Source: Pelargonium x hortorum (lineage: Eukaryota; Streptophyta; Magnoliopsida; Geraniales; Geraniaceae). From it: DNA of 64,000 bases. The translations under genes and the position numbers were made by a program. The stretch covers positions 146,656 through 210,655 of the forward strand of contig JAYMTJ010000005.1 of NCBI GenBank assembly GCA_036897525.1, read 5' to 3'. Shown here piece by piece: positions 36,731-50,100 of this stretch (positions within the stretch are counted from its first letter, which is position 1; the number at the start of each line of letters is the position of its first letter). The notes beneath the pieces were generated by a model, which made no database searches, was not told where the DNA came from, and worked only from the letters and a program-made list of their open reading frames with translations.

Positions 36731-36765
36731 CAGCAGCTGCAGAGTACAGCAGCTGCAGAGTACAG
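36731..36765 (+). repeat. 16-bp tandem repeat, 2.2 copies
   Basis: The unit CAGCAGCTGCAGAGTA is repeated exactly twice, followed by CAG. It is GC-richer than its surroundings, rich in CA/TG, and contains the palindrome CAGCTG. It is therefore free of the bias seen around it. Confidence 0.9.
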
Positions 36766-38613
36766 TAACACACTAAGGGTTCTAATTCCAAACCACCCCT
36801 AAGAACCCACTTTCAAACTTAAAAGAGTCTGCCCTAAGTTACTAATTGTAAATTATACACTTTAAGTAAATAGTTTCGAAAGTAAGGATCACAAATACCG
36901 ATTCAACAAAACCAGTCCCAAAGTTCTTAAAAATTCTTTCATTTATCTACAGTTTAGAGGCCTGCTTGGGGATATTCAAAATTTTAGGGTCAGGATTTTA
37001 CCATATCTACTTATTCATTAACAAATTCTCTTATTCCTTGACTTTTAGAATTTAGAACTGCTTTAACTTAAACTGAAATTCAGGAAATCTATCTTAGTTT
37101 CATATTCATAGTCGGATCTCTTTTTCCTACTTGTGCAAGGTCCTTTTTTTTTTTTTCTTGCTAGAATAATCTATAAGAGAGAGTTCCTTACTCAGAAATT
37201 GCTAAGCCCTTTTTATAAACGGAATGAGGCTGGAGACGCTTGTGAATTCTTGTTTAATCCATTTTAGTTATCAAGACGAAAAAGCACAACTAAGAAGTAA
37301 TCCATTTTGTCTAAAATAAGCTAAAGTATATGGAGCCTGCCCTACTCCAAAAACTGAAATGAAGCTCATATTTTATAAAGAATCTGGATAACCATTTTAA
37401 ACTAGAAGGATTGCTTGGTTTTAAGGTTATTTGTATACTTTATCAGTATTACCCATGAATTCAAAAAGCAGGAATCCCTAACAGCTTACCCCCGTTGCCC
37501 GTTCAGGCTAAACCCCTTCCGGGAAACATTTACAACTTGTGCACATTGAATTCGTTCCTCAGTTTAAGGAATTTGAATCTTATAACGAAGCTTATGCCTA
37601 CAAGGCAGGTTTTTTATTCTTTAGTATCAAATAATGAATGAGTACTTTTCTTACTTGTTTGCTGAAACCTAAAACCCTATTCTAGAAGAAAAGTGAGGAA
37701 ACTCAAGTAAAAACCGAGAACCCAAAATGTAAGAGGACACATTAAAATAAGAGTTTTATAGGAATATTTCCACTATGCATAGGGTATCCATAAAACAGAA
37801 GGATAGCCTAATATGAGGTTAGTAATGAGATAATGCAATGTTTATATTTAACTAAAGAAAATTCTGTGTATCAAGTCTATACTATAGTTTAACGAGATCC
37901 ACTCCCCGGCACTTTTAGACTTAAGCTTTATCATCCTAGTTTACAAAAAGTACTAGACTACAGAGTTCTTTATATACTTTTCACTTTTTTTAATAACTAC
38001 TATAGAATAGCTATAGTTATTAATACTTTCTTACTATAATCCATTAGGTACACTAATTTCATTAATAAGCACAGGGAACCCTACCACCAAGAATACACTA
38101 TCAAGACAGGTCTAGCTCCTAACAACAGAGTTTCTACTGCTCCTAATATGATAGATATAAAAAGCTTTTCCTAAGATTCTGATACAGATAGCTCATATGA
38201 AATAAGATAAGTCATAAGAAATCTGTGGGTATATAGGTATCTATGTATATTCAAAACGCTATCAAATATTATACCCTCCTTCGGATGCCTTCAGTCGGGG
38301 CGGTAATCGACCTATACGCATACGTATGTGCATGTTATAAGTACAGGCTATTCCTCTATACTCTACTTCTTCCTTTCCCTCAAGCAAAATCTTTCCTCCC
38401 TTTTAAACACCCAGAACTTGAACCAACAAGATTCAATAGCTTTGCGGGGTGTTCTACAAAAAGTATTCCATCCTACATGTTTAGCTGTCTAATTTATAAA
38501 GAAGAGTTAGCAGTTAGTAAAATGGAAATTACGTATATACAAAACTAGTAAACTTTTGATTCTTTTAATTACAAGACTCTCAAAGAATGCTACTGAAAGA
38601 GAACCCTTTCTCT
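36766..38613. other. Gene-free stretch
   Basis: Includes a 101-codon plus frame (38243-38548), rich in Cys, Tyr and Pro, with no recognised motif and no supporting context. An imperfect AT-rich inverted repeat (TAATAACTA..CTATAGTTATTA) lies at 37991-38023. Confidence 0.5.
37991..38023. repeat. AT-rich imperfect inverted repeat
   Basis: TAATAACTACTATAG and CTATAGTTATTA flank a five-base AATAG spacer; an extra three bases in the left arm break symmetry. It could extrude a short hairpin. No gene adjoins it. Confidence 0.5.
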
Positions 38614-38688
38614 CAGTTTGCTCAGCTGAGTTGGTAGAGCAAAGGTTCATGGAATCCGCATGCACAGGTTCAAGCCCTACTGGATCGC
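38614..38688 (+). pseudogene. tRNA-like relic with D-arm insertion
   Basis: GTTTGCTCAGCTGAGTTGG then GGTAGAGCAAAGG (D arm with about three extra bases), a self-complementary GGTTCATGGAATCC at the anticodon arm position, and ACAGGTTCAAGCCCTACTGG (T arm). The 3' end resembles plastid tRNA-Ile(CAU) (CTACTGGATGC). Read strictly, the altered anticodon arm gives no reliable anticodon; CAT is present in the loop region. Confidence 0.45.
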
Positions 38689-41546
38689 TTATATAGAACA
38701 GAATAATAGTTTATAGTGTAGGCCTGTATTGCCCGCGAGAGTATTTGTAAATGAAGAAAGTGAACTATGAAATTATAATTATAAGAATAGGAAAGTCTTT
38801 TATGTAATTGTAAGATCCAGAGAAAGGCCGGGGTCTAGTATAAAGGAATTTCAATATTAATACCTGGTAAAAGCGGAATCGTCATTATATACATCCAAAC
38901 AAAATTCACCTTCGGTTAGATATCTCGTTTAAAGTCTCTAGAGCTAGGGAGTAGAAAAAAAAGGAGTTCTGTGGTTCCAAAAGCCATTTAAACATTGGAA
39001 TTTGTACAGAATAAAAGCAGAAATTTGCATTTTCTTTCACCTAGTTTTGACTTCAGTTAGGTTTTCAGAGATAGAAGATAGATATAAATTCCTTCCTATA
39101 CTACACTGTTATAGAGCCCATTTTCAATTTAGTAAGTTTGACTTTAGAATCAAAGGAAATCTCAGTAATCAGGATAAGTAAAGTCTTACAATTAGGAGTA
39201 CCTCCAGTAGGGTGTGTTAGCTCTCCCCCTTATTTTGCGCTCTAATGAAAGGCCTACTATATTCTACTTTATTTTGGTAGTTCAAGGTTTAATATTATAC
39301 ATTCTTAATAGACCCCTTTTAGTTTACTATAAGGAGTAAACCCATAAGTTTCCGGATTCGTTATATATAGAATAAAAGCTAAACAAAGTGAAAGCAGTAG
39401 AGCCTAGAACCTAACACTAAAACAAGCAGAATATGAAGTCTGTCCTTTGGCCTTATCTCTCAGCCTTGACTAAAAACTCAAAAACAGGTGTGTCCATTAG
39501 TTTGATTCTTTCTTCCTAAGCCTTTTTAAGGAACTGAAGCAGAATCCTTAGGGACAACACCCTGAGAGTTAACAAAGAATTTTTAACTTATACCCAATTC
39601 ACAAGGACGTAACAAGAGTCGTGCATTTAATAAAGAAAATACGATTTATTTTAGAGTTTCCTTTATAGGTATAGTATATCATCTATATTCGGTAATGATA
39701 CTAATACACATTTTGATAATCTAATATTCGTTACCCAGAAAGAGGGCGATACAAAAAACTGTTAAGGATCCGGGTCCTCTCTAGTATACATATAATTATA
39801 ATTACTGTGTTTTATTAAGTTAAGTTTCCGATTTTAATTACATATATTAAGAAGGAGTGCTATAGTTATACAATCAAGGAAAAACTAGATGCCTCTTTAA
39901 CTAAAACCAAGAGCCCAGGTCTGATATGCCAATGTGAAATCCTACCTAATTTAGGATTGATCACTTCAAAATCTAAACGAAAACCTTAAGTAGATTATGG
40001 CCACAATCTTTATTTATTATGCAACTAAATCCAGTCTCTTTAACCTTTTTTTGCTTGGTGCCCGTATTAGTTCAATTTCGTATTTATAAGCTACCCACTT
40101 TTCTGAAGTAAAGCTCGGTCATTTTACCTAGTTTCATTGAATTGTAAATATTAAAACATATAATAAGAACCCCTGAATACAAGAATTTTCAAATAAAATT
40201 GGATTGATAAAGGTTAATAATCGTGAATTCAATATCTAGATCAAACTATAAACAAGCTATTACAATAAAAATGTCGAGAGAATTCAATTCTTGTTTCTTA
40301 TAGTAAGTAAGAGTTCTACTACTATATAAAATTTTGTTTGACAGACTACGTAGTAAGAACCTCTCTCTATATAATTAAGAGTCAAGAGAATACATGTACA
40401 TAAAAATCCGGTAGAACCTTGCTTTTTTGAATGGTATGAGGGACTTTGCTAAAAAGTTTGACTTAACGGTTCCCTAACCTTTACATGGGCTTTTAATAAT
40501 TCCGGTTTATTAGACCTAAAAGTTCCCTTAATTATAAGATAAAGTGTCTTTCAGAGCAGAGGATAACAGACAACCGCCGCAAAATTCCTGTAAGAGAATC
40601 AATAGATTGCAATTCTCCTAATAAAGTTCTCCTTGGGCGGGTAACCCCTATTGTATAAAGAACTGTTAAGACATAGAAAGCTCTTTTCCAAGCTTTCGAG
40701 AAAGGATAGGTTATATATTTTTTTATATCGTAGAAAAGTATTCTGTTAATACCGACTACCTTTCCTAAATATCCCTAATTTTGGATTGCATAAACCTCTT
40801 GTATTATATGTAAAGCATTAATTTGATGGACTTACAAGGAAGAAATAAGGAGTACCGCGGGATGCTTTTTGAAACGAATTATAGTACATAGTACGGTAAC
40901 TTGATTTAACACTTACTTATAAAATAGATAAAATAGAAGTGTAAAGACAATACAATGAAGGGGGGCTTGAACTCAAGTCTTTTTTCTGGCAGCTATGTTA
41001 ATAAATAGGTAAAGAATCAAGTTTACGATTCCAGACGTTAAGTAAATAGTAAAGGATCCTTAGGAATTTTCTAATCTTGGAGCAAGGGTATCTGGTTTCC
41101 TAGTATAAAGTCATTTTAGTTTGTAATGATAGAAGTTTTCATGGTTGGAGAGTCGGGGATATTCACAAGACGGGCTGCAAAGACCGCTATTAAGCCCCAT
41201 AAGAAGGCTCGTAAGAAAGGTGTACAACCAAGATAGTTATAGCAGCGATAGGTATTCGGAAGGATATTAAAATGAAGACAGCTTTTAGTAATAAAACAGG
41301 TATTAACAAGGTATGGCTAGGATAGGTATTATACAGAGTAAGAGTCACAAAGTAAGTCAAGTGAAGTCTCAGTACTACAAGATAATCGAGGATTTCCTTA
41401 TTGTAAAGTTCATTTTTACGAGTTATTTTCGGAGCAAGTTAAGTACAAACCCGAAAAAGGGTGGGTTGGGCCCCTTTTGATAAGAAGTTAATACTTAATC
41501 GAATATTTTCTATAAACTGCTAGGAGAGGCTGATATCCGGGATACC
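38689..41546. other. Gene-free stretch
   Basis: A weak T-arm-like CTTGAACTCAAG at 40966-40979 (minus) has no convincing partner arms. Nothing else seen. Confidence 0.6.
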
Positions 41547-41613
41547 GGGGCAATTAGACTTGAACCTATGGGATTTATACTAGAATTCCTTTGCTCTACC
41601 ACGGATCCTGCTT
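41547..41613 (-). pseudogene. Degenerate tRNA-like relic
   Basis: Minus strand: AGCAGGATCCGTGGTAGAGC (D arm carrying GGATCC between the stem and GGTAGAGC), then AAAGGAATTCTAG, then ATAGGTTCAAGTC (T arm) and a TTGCCCC 3' strand. Two short palindrome-containing changes fall in the D and anticodon arms. Isotype not assignable. Confidence 0.4.
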
Positions 41614-43584
41614 AATAAGTTTATCTAAGATTTTACCTCATTCAAGAAAGTGAGCAAATTCACGCGAGTTTCTTGGCTAAACCATTTTCATCATTTACAC
41701 TCACTGTATATAAGATTCATTCTTTTCAATCTATACTTTTTGAATTCCAAACTTATTTACTGGACGGTGCGCCTACTCTCTCCTAGTACCCCCTAAATAC
41801 ACATATGTATACAATATTTCTCTGAACTTAAATCCAAGAAGAATTTGCCAAAAACTAGGTGCTTTAGTATAGCAATGAAATCCTTAAAGCCTACCAAGCA
41901 AGGTACTTACAGGACTACTTTCTCCTATATTCCTTATTTACAGCTATTCCTAGGTTTATAGTTTACTTTTGAACTTTAAATAACTAAGAGAATTCCGAAC
42001 ATATATTATTTAATAAAGGCATTTTTGGCCCTTTGAGAGGTAACAAGTAGCTACTATTTGCGTTTAGACATATACCCCTAAAGCCCGGATATTAGTTAAC
42101 GTTTTAGGCTTCCAATCTCCTTGACCGGGGTATTAGAGGTTCCTACAGGTACTATAATAAGTTGGAAACCCTTGCATGTCAAAACAAATAGGCCACTGAC
42201 CTATCCCAAAGGAAGCAGTCGTATTTCTCTACAGTAAAATGTTTTTGTGCTTAGCGTAATCTTATATGGCTCTGTTTTGGAAAGAGGGTAGTATAAAAAG
42301 CGACGAAAGAATCTAAAAGAATCTAAAATGTAACATAAGAGCCCACTTCTTATTTATAATTTATATAACATTTCATCTCATTTTAAACCAAATAACTATG
42401 GCTTGGATATTACTTCTAGTTTACAATAAGGAGTAAAATAGTATTAAAAGGATCCCCTGCTCTCGGTGAGTGAGAGATTATATCCCCCTAACGCTTTTTA
42501 AAAATTGCTGTTCCAAACTCTGTATACCAACGTTTAAAACCTGTTTTGCTACTAATACCAAATTTCTTTTCAGCACTGGTAGATCTCGACTAATAAATAT
42601 ATTGCAAACGGGATGGCAGGGCTCAAACCTATGATATGTAAAGGAACCTACTATTTTAAATATCCTAGAAAAGATAGAAAACTACAGAAAAGGGCTTATT
42701 CTTGCCAGCTAAGTATGTCTTTAAATACAATATTTAAGAAGGATCCGATCCATAATTTTGAATAGATTGGCACGGGGAATTAAAGGAAATGAATTTAAAA
42801 AATAGAAACTAAATAACGGGATTTAGGCAGTTTTTGTACTCTTTTTTATTCTCACTTAACCAAAACTATGCTTTCAAGAACTTTGTTTAATTGAATTTTA
42901 TTTTGAATACCTCATACTAGAATACTTGTTGGTACCTTACGATCAGTACTATATTCCCCCTGTACAATCTTAGCCCAAGGCTAGTAGAATGCATTTTATG
43001 TTGCTTATAGAGGATTTTCTATTACCCAACCGACTCAGAAAATACCCCCTAACAGTCATTCAAGTGAACGCCACTTTCTTCTTTTTCCTAGATTTTAGTC
43101 ATGCATAACAGGTAAACTTTAACCAAGTATAAATAAACTAGGATAGGAAGTTTTGATGCCTAGGAACGCGCCGTAACATCTTACCCGGCTATAGAAAAAA
43201 GTTCACTATCTAAAAAACAAGAAAACAAGGAGACCTCTGAAAGATAAAGCGCAAATAGAACGAAAATAGGTAATATTTCAATAATTAGCTTGACTAAACG
43301 AGCAATTTGTCGGTGAGAGACGAAAGCAATTGAAAGAACTCTGAAATCTGTTATTATAATATATGAAAGAGAAACAAAAGTACTGACATACTGAAACATT
43401 CAATTTAGAACTCGGCAAGAATTTCCTCTTCGGGCAAGTGGGAGTTTGGCCCAGAAACCAGAATATATAAAGAAAGTAGAAAGATATAATTAATGATCCT
43501 ATAAATCTCAAGACTCGGTATGACCAAACGAAAAGAAAATGAATATACGAAATGGTTCCTATTCTAGCAGCGAATTAAAGAAAA
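41614..43584. other. Gene-free stretch
   Basis: A T-arm-like ATAGGTTTGAGCCC on the minus strand at 42613-42632 lacks other tRNA parts. Overlapping chance frames of 72 and 77 codons lie at 43181-43511. Confidence 0.55.
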
Positions 43585-43655
43585 CCGTGAGGGGTGATTC
43601 GAACCCTTGATTTGAAACGGATGCAATCCGCAATGTACCAATCTATTTTATATCT
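43585..43655 (-). pseudogene. tRNA-Cys-like relic with shortened anticodon loop
   Basis: Minus strand: ATTGGTACATTGCGGATTGCATCCGT, given here as ATTGGTACATT and GCGGATTGCATCCGT, matches the bacterial tRNA-Cys anticodon arm GCGGATTGCAAATCCGT except that two A residues are missing from the loop. The T arm AAGGGTTCGAATCACCCC has two inserted bases (CA). Read with a seven-base loop the anticodon would instead be UGC (Ala) with a weakened stem. Confidence 0.45.
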
Positions 43656-46600
43656 TTTTCATTCAAAAGGAATCCTATATATTTAAGTCTTTATACTTGC
43701 TCTTGACTATATCCTATCTCTAAGAAAAGCAGTTTCTTACTCTTAGTAAAAATAGAACACCTCTAACTTCAATTCCTAGGTACGTTGATATCCACTAAAC
43801 TCCTAACTTAGACTTCTATTTCTTAAATAAGGTGATAAGTATCTAGCCGGTTATCCCCTTACTTCCAAATCGGAAGCGTGGGTGCTTTTCATTTCAGGAT
43901 TTGTAAATTATAAAGGAGGGTTATCCTCTTTTCTTATAAGGATTTTCCTAAGGCAAGCTGTCTATGTGAGATCCAGTTACAAGGAATAAGGCAAAGTAAA
44001 CATTAACGTAACTAAAACTTGTAGATAAGTTTACTGGCATATAGGGAGTACACGGGCAAACGCAGTAGAGACTTCAGGGAATGAACGGGGGCTTTTACTG
44101 GCTTTTAGAAGAGCGAGCAAAGCTCTTCAATTGAGTTAACTCTAGTATTTCTATTTTTGTTTCTTACTACGCTTTATATATTATATAATACTGCAAAACC
44201 TTTCCTGGGGTTCCAATTTTCTTAAATTGTAAGGAAAGCTACATTTCTTATTTACGAGTTTATAATAAGTCTCTAATAGACTCCCATTTGGCATCACAAG
44301 TTTTACTAAAGGGAAAAGGGTTCCTGTTTAATGATTTCTAGTACAAAGTAAAGCTTTGTTTTCGTTCTCCTTAGTGTGCAGTGGGACTGTATTCTTGTTC
44401 TGAATTCCGAGTTTTTCTCTATACTATAACCTATTTTTGATATTCTTTTTAGTTAGGCTTAATCCTAAACTAGTAAGTAGCCCATTATAGAAGTTAGCTA
44501 TTAAGTTTTGTTGATTTCGGATTTGTCTGCGGAGTGGAGTAAACGTAGTGGAGTTTTAGTTCCCATAATTCATTTTTGACTTCCTTTTACTTGGTACGAA
44601 CTTTACATTTCTATAGAATATCTCCTCAATTCAATTGCTGGTATTGGATATATTCAGTAAGGACACTAAAAAAACCACATAACTTGTAAACTACTGTCTT
44701 ACCTTATATATTCGGTGCAGCTTGTGCTTTCTTTAGCTGTAAATAAGTCTTTGGGGTGGGGGCAGAGCTTTTCAAGAATTTATATACCCCTATCAAGAAG
44801 AAGGATACCCTCAGTGTGGGACTTCCCCTGTTTCTTAAGAGGCTTCTCCTCGGATAGGGTGAGTCCTATAGGAGAAGGGAGGGAGCTAAAGTCAGAGTAT
44901 AGGTTGAGAAGTTGACTATTATTTCGGGATTGAAAGTACAAAAAAGTATATGAAATTCCTATTCAATTGCGTTTTCGATTTACAAATGAAAGTGTTTATA
45001 ATCAGCCTAAGAGGAGCCCCCTTAAAAACTCTATATATCTCTAGGGAAAAGAACTTATAGCGGGACTCTACCTTAAGAAATTATACTTAAAATAAGGTTT
45101 TTACAGCTTCCCTGTTTACTTCATTACCTTCCTAAATCAAAAAAAGAAGACTTCGACTCACAAACCCCTGACTTTAGTTTCTTGTAGCTCATAATTTCTT
45201 AAACTTGCTCCCACCAAATAGATATAAAATCGTGGAACTGCCCTAAATAACTCTTGCAAATTTCTTTAAACATTTTAGTGGCACAGAATCAGGAACAAAA
45301 GCTAACCAATTACCTTGGGAACTCCTTTTAAATAAACTATTTAAAAACTAAAAGGGGGTTCTTTGTTGTAAACTGAATTTGTACGGGTTATTTAAGAGCA
45401 AGTCAAGAAAGGAGTCTCTACTAAGCTGCCAACTCCTTAATAAAAGTCCTCCTAGTCCAGAATGAAATAAAGTATATCAGAATAAAGGAGGAATTCCAAT
45501 GAGTTAAAGCGCTCAAATTTCTAGGTCGGTTTTGCAGCTGGCGAGACTGCTCCTTTCTAAAAACGAAACTAATTCCTAAATTGTTTAAGTTGTTTCTAGA
45601 TATTTTCAATAAAACTTATTCAGAATACGAGTGAAATTGATGAGAAGAGGTTAGAGTCCCTGGTTTCGAAGTACCACTTACCTAGATATCAGGTTTTGTT
45701 AAATACTGTACGTTAAGCTTATTGTTTATGGCTAAAGTAGACTTTTTGAGTACGCTAGGATTGCCTCTGAATCTGACTATACCGGAGTTGTATAAGCGCA
45801 TATGTAACTTTTAGTTCTCGTTATTATAGGAATTGGTAAAATGAAGAGTTCTTTACTGAAATGCAGTCTAAATCTGGGCTAAATAAGGTTGAGTAACAAG
45901 GCGGCACAAAGCAAATATCTCTAGATGAAGCCCTATGAATTGCAAGGTCATTTTATTAAACACAATAAAAGGAAGCATTTAAGTATATATGAGCTACTGA
46001 ACTAGCTGAAAAACAAGGGTATGAGTAACTACAAACCTTTTTTTATAAACTTTATTCTACTTTCCTAATTACTGCAATTAAACTTAGTTATAGAAATCCA
46101 GTTAGGCCTGTCGGAATGCTACGGGGATTCCCATATTCAAGATTATATATAATCAACCGCGAGGGAAAGAGAGCTCTTCTTTAGGTAATTAGACTTTGAT
46201 TCCCAAGGCTAGGTAAGGCTTTTATAAACGCGTATACTAGGAAGATGAATTACTGACTTTTTGCCTTTTTCTGTAGGACAAACAAGAAAAGCTATTGGTG
46301 TATCCGACAAGGAAATAAATCTTGTATTTGTAATGACAAGGAGGGCCTGAGTTCTTTCTATAAAAGACCTTCAAACTCGTTGTTTTGCCTACTTGATTGA
46401 AACCAGGCAGTTGTCCCGAGTTCCATTTGCATGTGTTACGCTATTAGCGTCAAACCCAATTTGTAAATCCATTTTCATTAGTAACTTTTTACTAAATAAT
46501 TAAAGAATTAAAATCTAAACAGAAGAGCTCCATCTTCTTGGTGGAACCCCTTATATAAGGGAGTATACAAAACAGGATAATAACAAAACACCAAGTCTGA

Positions 46601-47114
46601 ATTAGTTTTTTTGTTAAGTTCAATTACCAGACTCTTAAGAGCTTCTCCCTAACACAAAAGCTACCAGTCTTTCAAAAGCGAAGTGGATTTCCGGGCTTAT
46701 TATTATGATTAAGCTCAAGTAAATGTCCTTCTTTTTATGTTACGCAGACTTTAACGAGATAGGAATTTTTAAGTAAGGTTTGTTTCAGAGCTTTCTATTT
46801 AGCTTTCAAGGTTTCCCTTTTTGTTTGAGGCATATTTGGAATTTTTTATGCTGGCGCCGCTTCGGGTATGTAAAACAAATAGGACCCTTGTTTAATTAAC
46901 TAGAAATGATTTCAAGAATTTAGAAAAAAAAAGACCGGAAGACTCTATTATAGGGAATGTGTATCTTTCTCTATTCTATATAGTAGAAAAGTTAGGTAGG
47001 CCCTTACAACAGCTGCTTCATATGAAAATAGACTCGAAAAGAGTTGGCTCTTATTCTAAAATGGGAGGGAAGGTACTAATAAGAAAGCGGAACTTAGACT
47101 ATGCACACTACCAA
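43656..47114. other. Gene-free AT-rich desert
   Basis: Nothing assignable. A low-TpA stretch at 44715-44915 gives a 66-codon plus frame with no motif. Confidence 0.65.
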
Positions 47115-47188
47115 AATGCTAAGACAGATTAGAACCAATGACACGAGGATCTTCAGGCTTTTGCTCTACCAACTGAATAGAAAAACTG
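47115..47188 (-). pseudogene. tRNA-Phe(GAA)-like relic
   Basis: Minus strand: TTCAGTTGGTAGAGCA (D arm), CTGAAGA loop giving GAA, then TCCTCGTGTCA (3' anticodon stem and variable region), which matches bacterial and organellar tRNA-Phe base for base, and TTGGTTCTAATCTG (T arm). The 5' anticodon strand AAAGC no longer pairs with TCCTC, the T loop has TTCTAAT, and the acceptor strands do not pair. Clear ancestry, dead structure. Confidence 0.6.
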
Positions 47189-50100
47189 AACTACATTAAT
47201 GAAGTATACAGGAATAGATTCTTCTATTTCTATTAAGTGATTCTAATGACAAAACAAAACCTTTCTGAGGCAATTAACAAGCAACGAGATCCTTATGTCT
47301 ATAGTTACTTACCCCTAGAGATTCCTTTCAAACAAAGAAGAAAAGAAACAAGATAAATTCATCACTCTTAGTATATAGGATAAAAGAGAAACAAAAATGG
47401 AATGAAAAAGCAAACAAAAAAAGAGGGGTGCCATTGGATAGCACGAAAAAAAAGTCATTTTTGTAAATAGTGCTGTTGAATATTCCCGACTGGTAACCCT
47501 TCAAGTATGAGGCACCTAAATAGGATTACTTTGAATATAATGACAGGCTGACGAAAAAGTGTCCACCAATTAATTAGTTAAGACTTGGGTTTCAACCAGG
47601 TATATATAAAGTCACTGGATGGAGCCCCTTCTTTAGTATTCTCCCTTAGACTTTTTGGTTGTTTTAAGGAAGCACCCCTGTTGCAATCCTACTCTAAACA
47701 CCAAAACTGACTGACTAGTAAGGGAGCCCACGTGCCTCAGTTGATCCTATTTTATAAATTCTCCGTATAATAGATAATAGGAATGTTTTTTCCATGCTAT
47801 CTCCAAATAGCAAAGATAGGTAGTTAACCTTCATTATTATAATCAAAACTAAAGTCTTGTTAATGGCGAGTCAAAGCATAGTAAGATGCAGAAAGAATCC
47901 TATTTATGTATGTCTTGTAGGTGTTTTTCTTATTATGCCCCTCTTCTAGGGTACTTAAAAGTATAGTGGAATCTAACCTCTTTTCTTAAGCAATCCGGGA
48001 AATCTCTCTCGCAATGGGTATTATGGATCTTTATTTACCTTAATCGGGCTGCTTTTCATTTTGGACTCCCTTAAATGAAACCCGAGAAGGAATATATTAT
48101 TAGTCAGGCGCCCATTTGCTATAATTAAGAGTTTGAGACTCATGCTTTCCTTGCTTATTAGTACATAGAGCCTTAGAGAGATTGGAAAAGAGTCTTTGTT
48201 ACCGACCACAGGGGTACCGCAGGAAGGTTAATGCAAGTAGTAGAAATTTTTAGTAAGCAGTTCTAATAAGCCTTAATTAAGGAAGTAAGTTAGAGTATCT
48301 GTATCCCCTGCTTGTTAAGTCCCGCTCTCATGTAAGCTACTAATGAATGATAGGCTTTCTTTTAAGAGATGAAATTTGCTTGTTTGAATGATAAAAATAT
48401 TGAATAAATATGTATATCTAATGGACTAAAGAGTAAACTGGTATCGAGTTGTGCGAGCGCCACAGGTTCTCAAGTTATGGACATTTATATGTGCCCCTCT
48501 CGTAAGTAGCCTTAGTGAAACCTTCGAGTAATAAGCCACTTTTAAGACTTTTTGTAGGGCCCATATCTTGTAATTTGCCATCGGGTTTATTAAGATTTTC
48601 CTTATTTAACAACAGGATACGGATAGATATTATACAGCAATACTACCTATTCTTGTTACTATACTACGCCTCGTTTTTACCAGTTCCGCTCCCTTTTTCA
48701 CAAATCTTTAACCTGGAGTAATTCCCGTTTTTAAAAGATTCAGTCAATTTGTTTACTCTTAACTACCTTATTTATTAAGATTGATTCCCTCTAAGTAGCA
48801 TTAAGTAAGTTTATTCATTAATGAAATCTTATCTTTCCTTAGTAAGTGTGATCTCCAATCTAAAGGTTTATTTAGCACTAAATGAATTAGGAGATTTAGT
48901 ATTTTAGTTTTAGGTTACCCGTTTTTCAGTGTTGTATTTTTCCGTTTATAATACTTAGGGGATTCGGAACATTAACATTCAAGTTTTTCCTACTAGTAGT
49001 TTCAAGTTATGCTTATTTAATCAAACCGGCAATCGGAATTCGTGTGGTCTTATTGGGTGTTTCTTCTTTTTTTAATATTTGTATATTTAGAAAATTCTTG
49101 TATCAGCTAGGGCTTTTGTAAAAAGTTATAAGATAGTAAGTTATAGGATGTAAAGGTTGGTTTGCTATCCAAGTTTTCTGCTAAATAATCGTTTTTAGAG
49201 TTCTATCTTGGGTTATGAATCCTAAATTTTGTTCAATTTTATAAATGGTAATTTTAGTTTTTCAATTTCCTAATAAAAAGAAAGGAATTTGACTAGTTAA
49301 AATAGAGGGAGTTTCTATCTCAGTTGACTCTAGAAAGGAGAGCCTATATGAGTGCCCTGTAACTAAGCAGGCTTATGCGTTTTAAACAAGGATTTTTACT
49401 CGGAAAAGTAAGAATTTGCTCAGGATATTCTCTTTCAAAAGAAACTAAGATTTGAAGACCTTTCTACATAATTCTAATCAAGGATACATTTTTCTCAGTG
49501 AGTTCAGTTCCCCTCAAGCTCCTTTACATAAGGAGTTCTATGCTAGCATTTCTTGTTTGTAATTGAATCCTTCTCTATCTAGGAGAAAAGTCAAGAGAAA
49601 AATGTATCCTTGAAAGCCTTAAATAATAGGAATTCAAAGATCAGAATCCATGGCAGAAAATTCTCATTTTCATTAGGATTCATCAGGGAGATCCAGGTCC
49701 GACGCAGCTCTATCAAGCTATCCTAGTTAGTGTAGGGATTCTTTGTAAGTATAATGTCAATTCAAAAATTGTTAAACAACGCTGGGTAAAACAAAACGCT
49801 TACTTTTTTTATAAGGTAACCTTACTGCATTTCAAAGAAAGAACCCGCTTGTGGTAGGGTTCATTTCTAAAACAAATTCAAATGTTATAAGCTGGACTTC
49901 GCCTTTTGAACCTCCGCTTGGGTTTTTCATGTATAGGTTGCTTTACCTGCGTTACAGAATGAAGTAAGAAGTAGATAGTTTCCTAACAACTTTGATTTCT
50001 TTTAAGAGTAGAGTTCTTTTCATTCTTTATTTAAGTGATTGGCTTTGTCTATTTTTGAAAGGTCTGTAAAGGGTACACAACCTCTATCTATTTTATATAC

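Noticed and set aside
38243-38548. 101-codon ATG frame on the plus strand
   Set aside because: Low-complexity hydrophobic start, no motif, isolated; consistent with chance in a locally TA-poor stretch.
40966-41030. Minus-strand GAGTTCAAGCCCC with CTGCCAG as a tRNA-Gly relic
   Set aside because: No D arm and no anticodon stem; only two short words agree.
43181-43511. Two overlapping out-of-phase minus frames of 72 and 77 codons resembling membrane segments
   Set aside because: F/L/I-rich translation is expected from AT-rich sequence and the frames disagree; no evidence of a gene.
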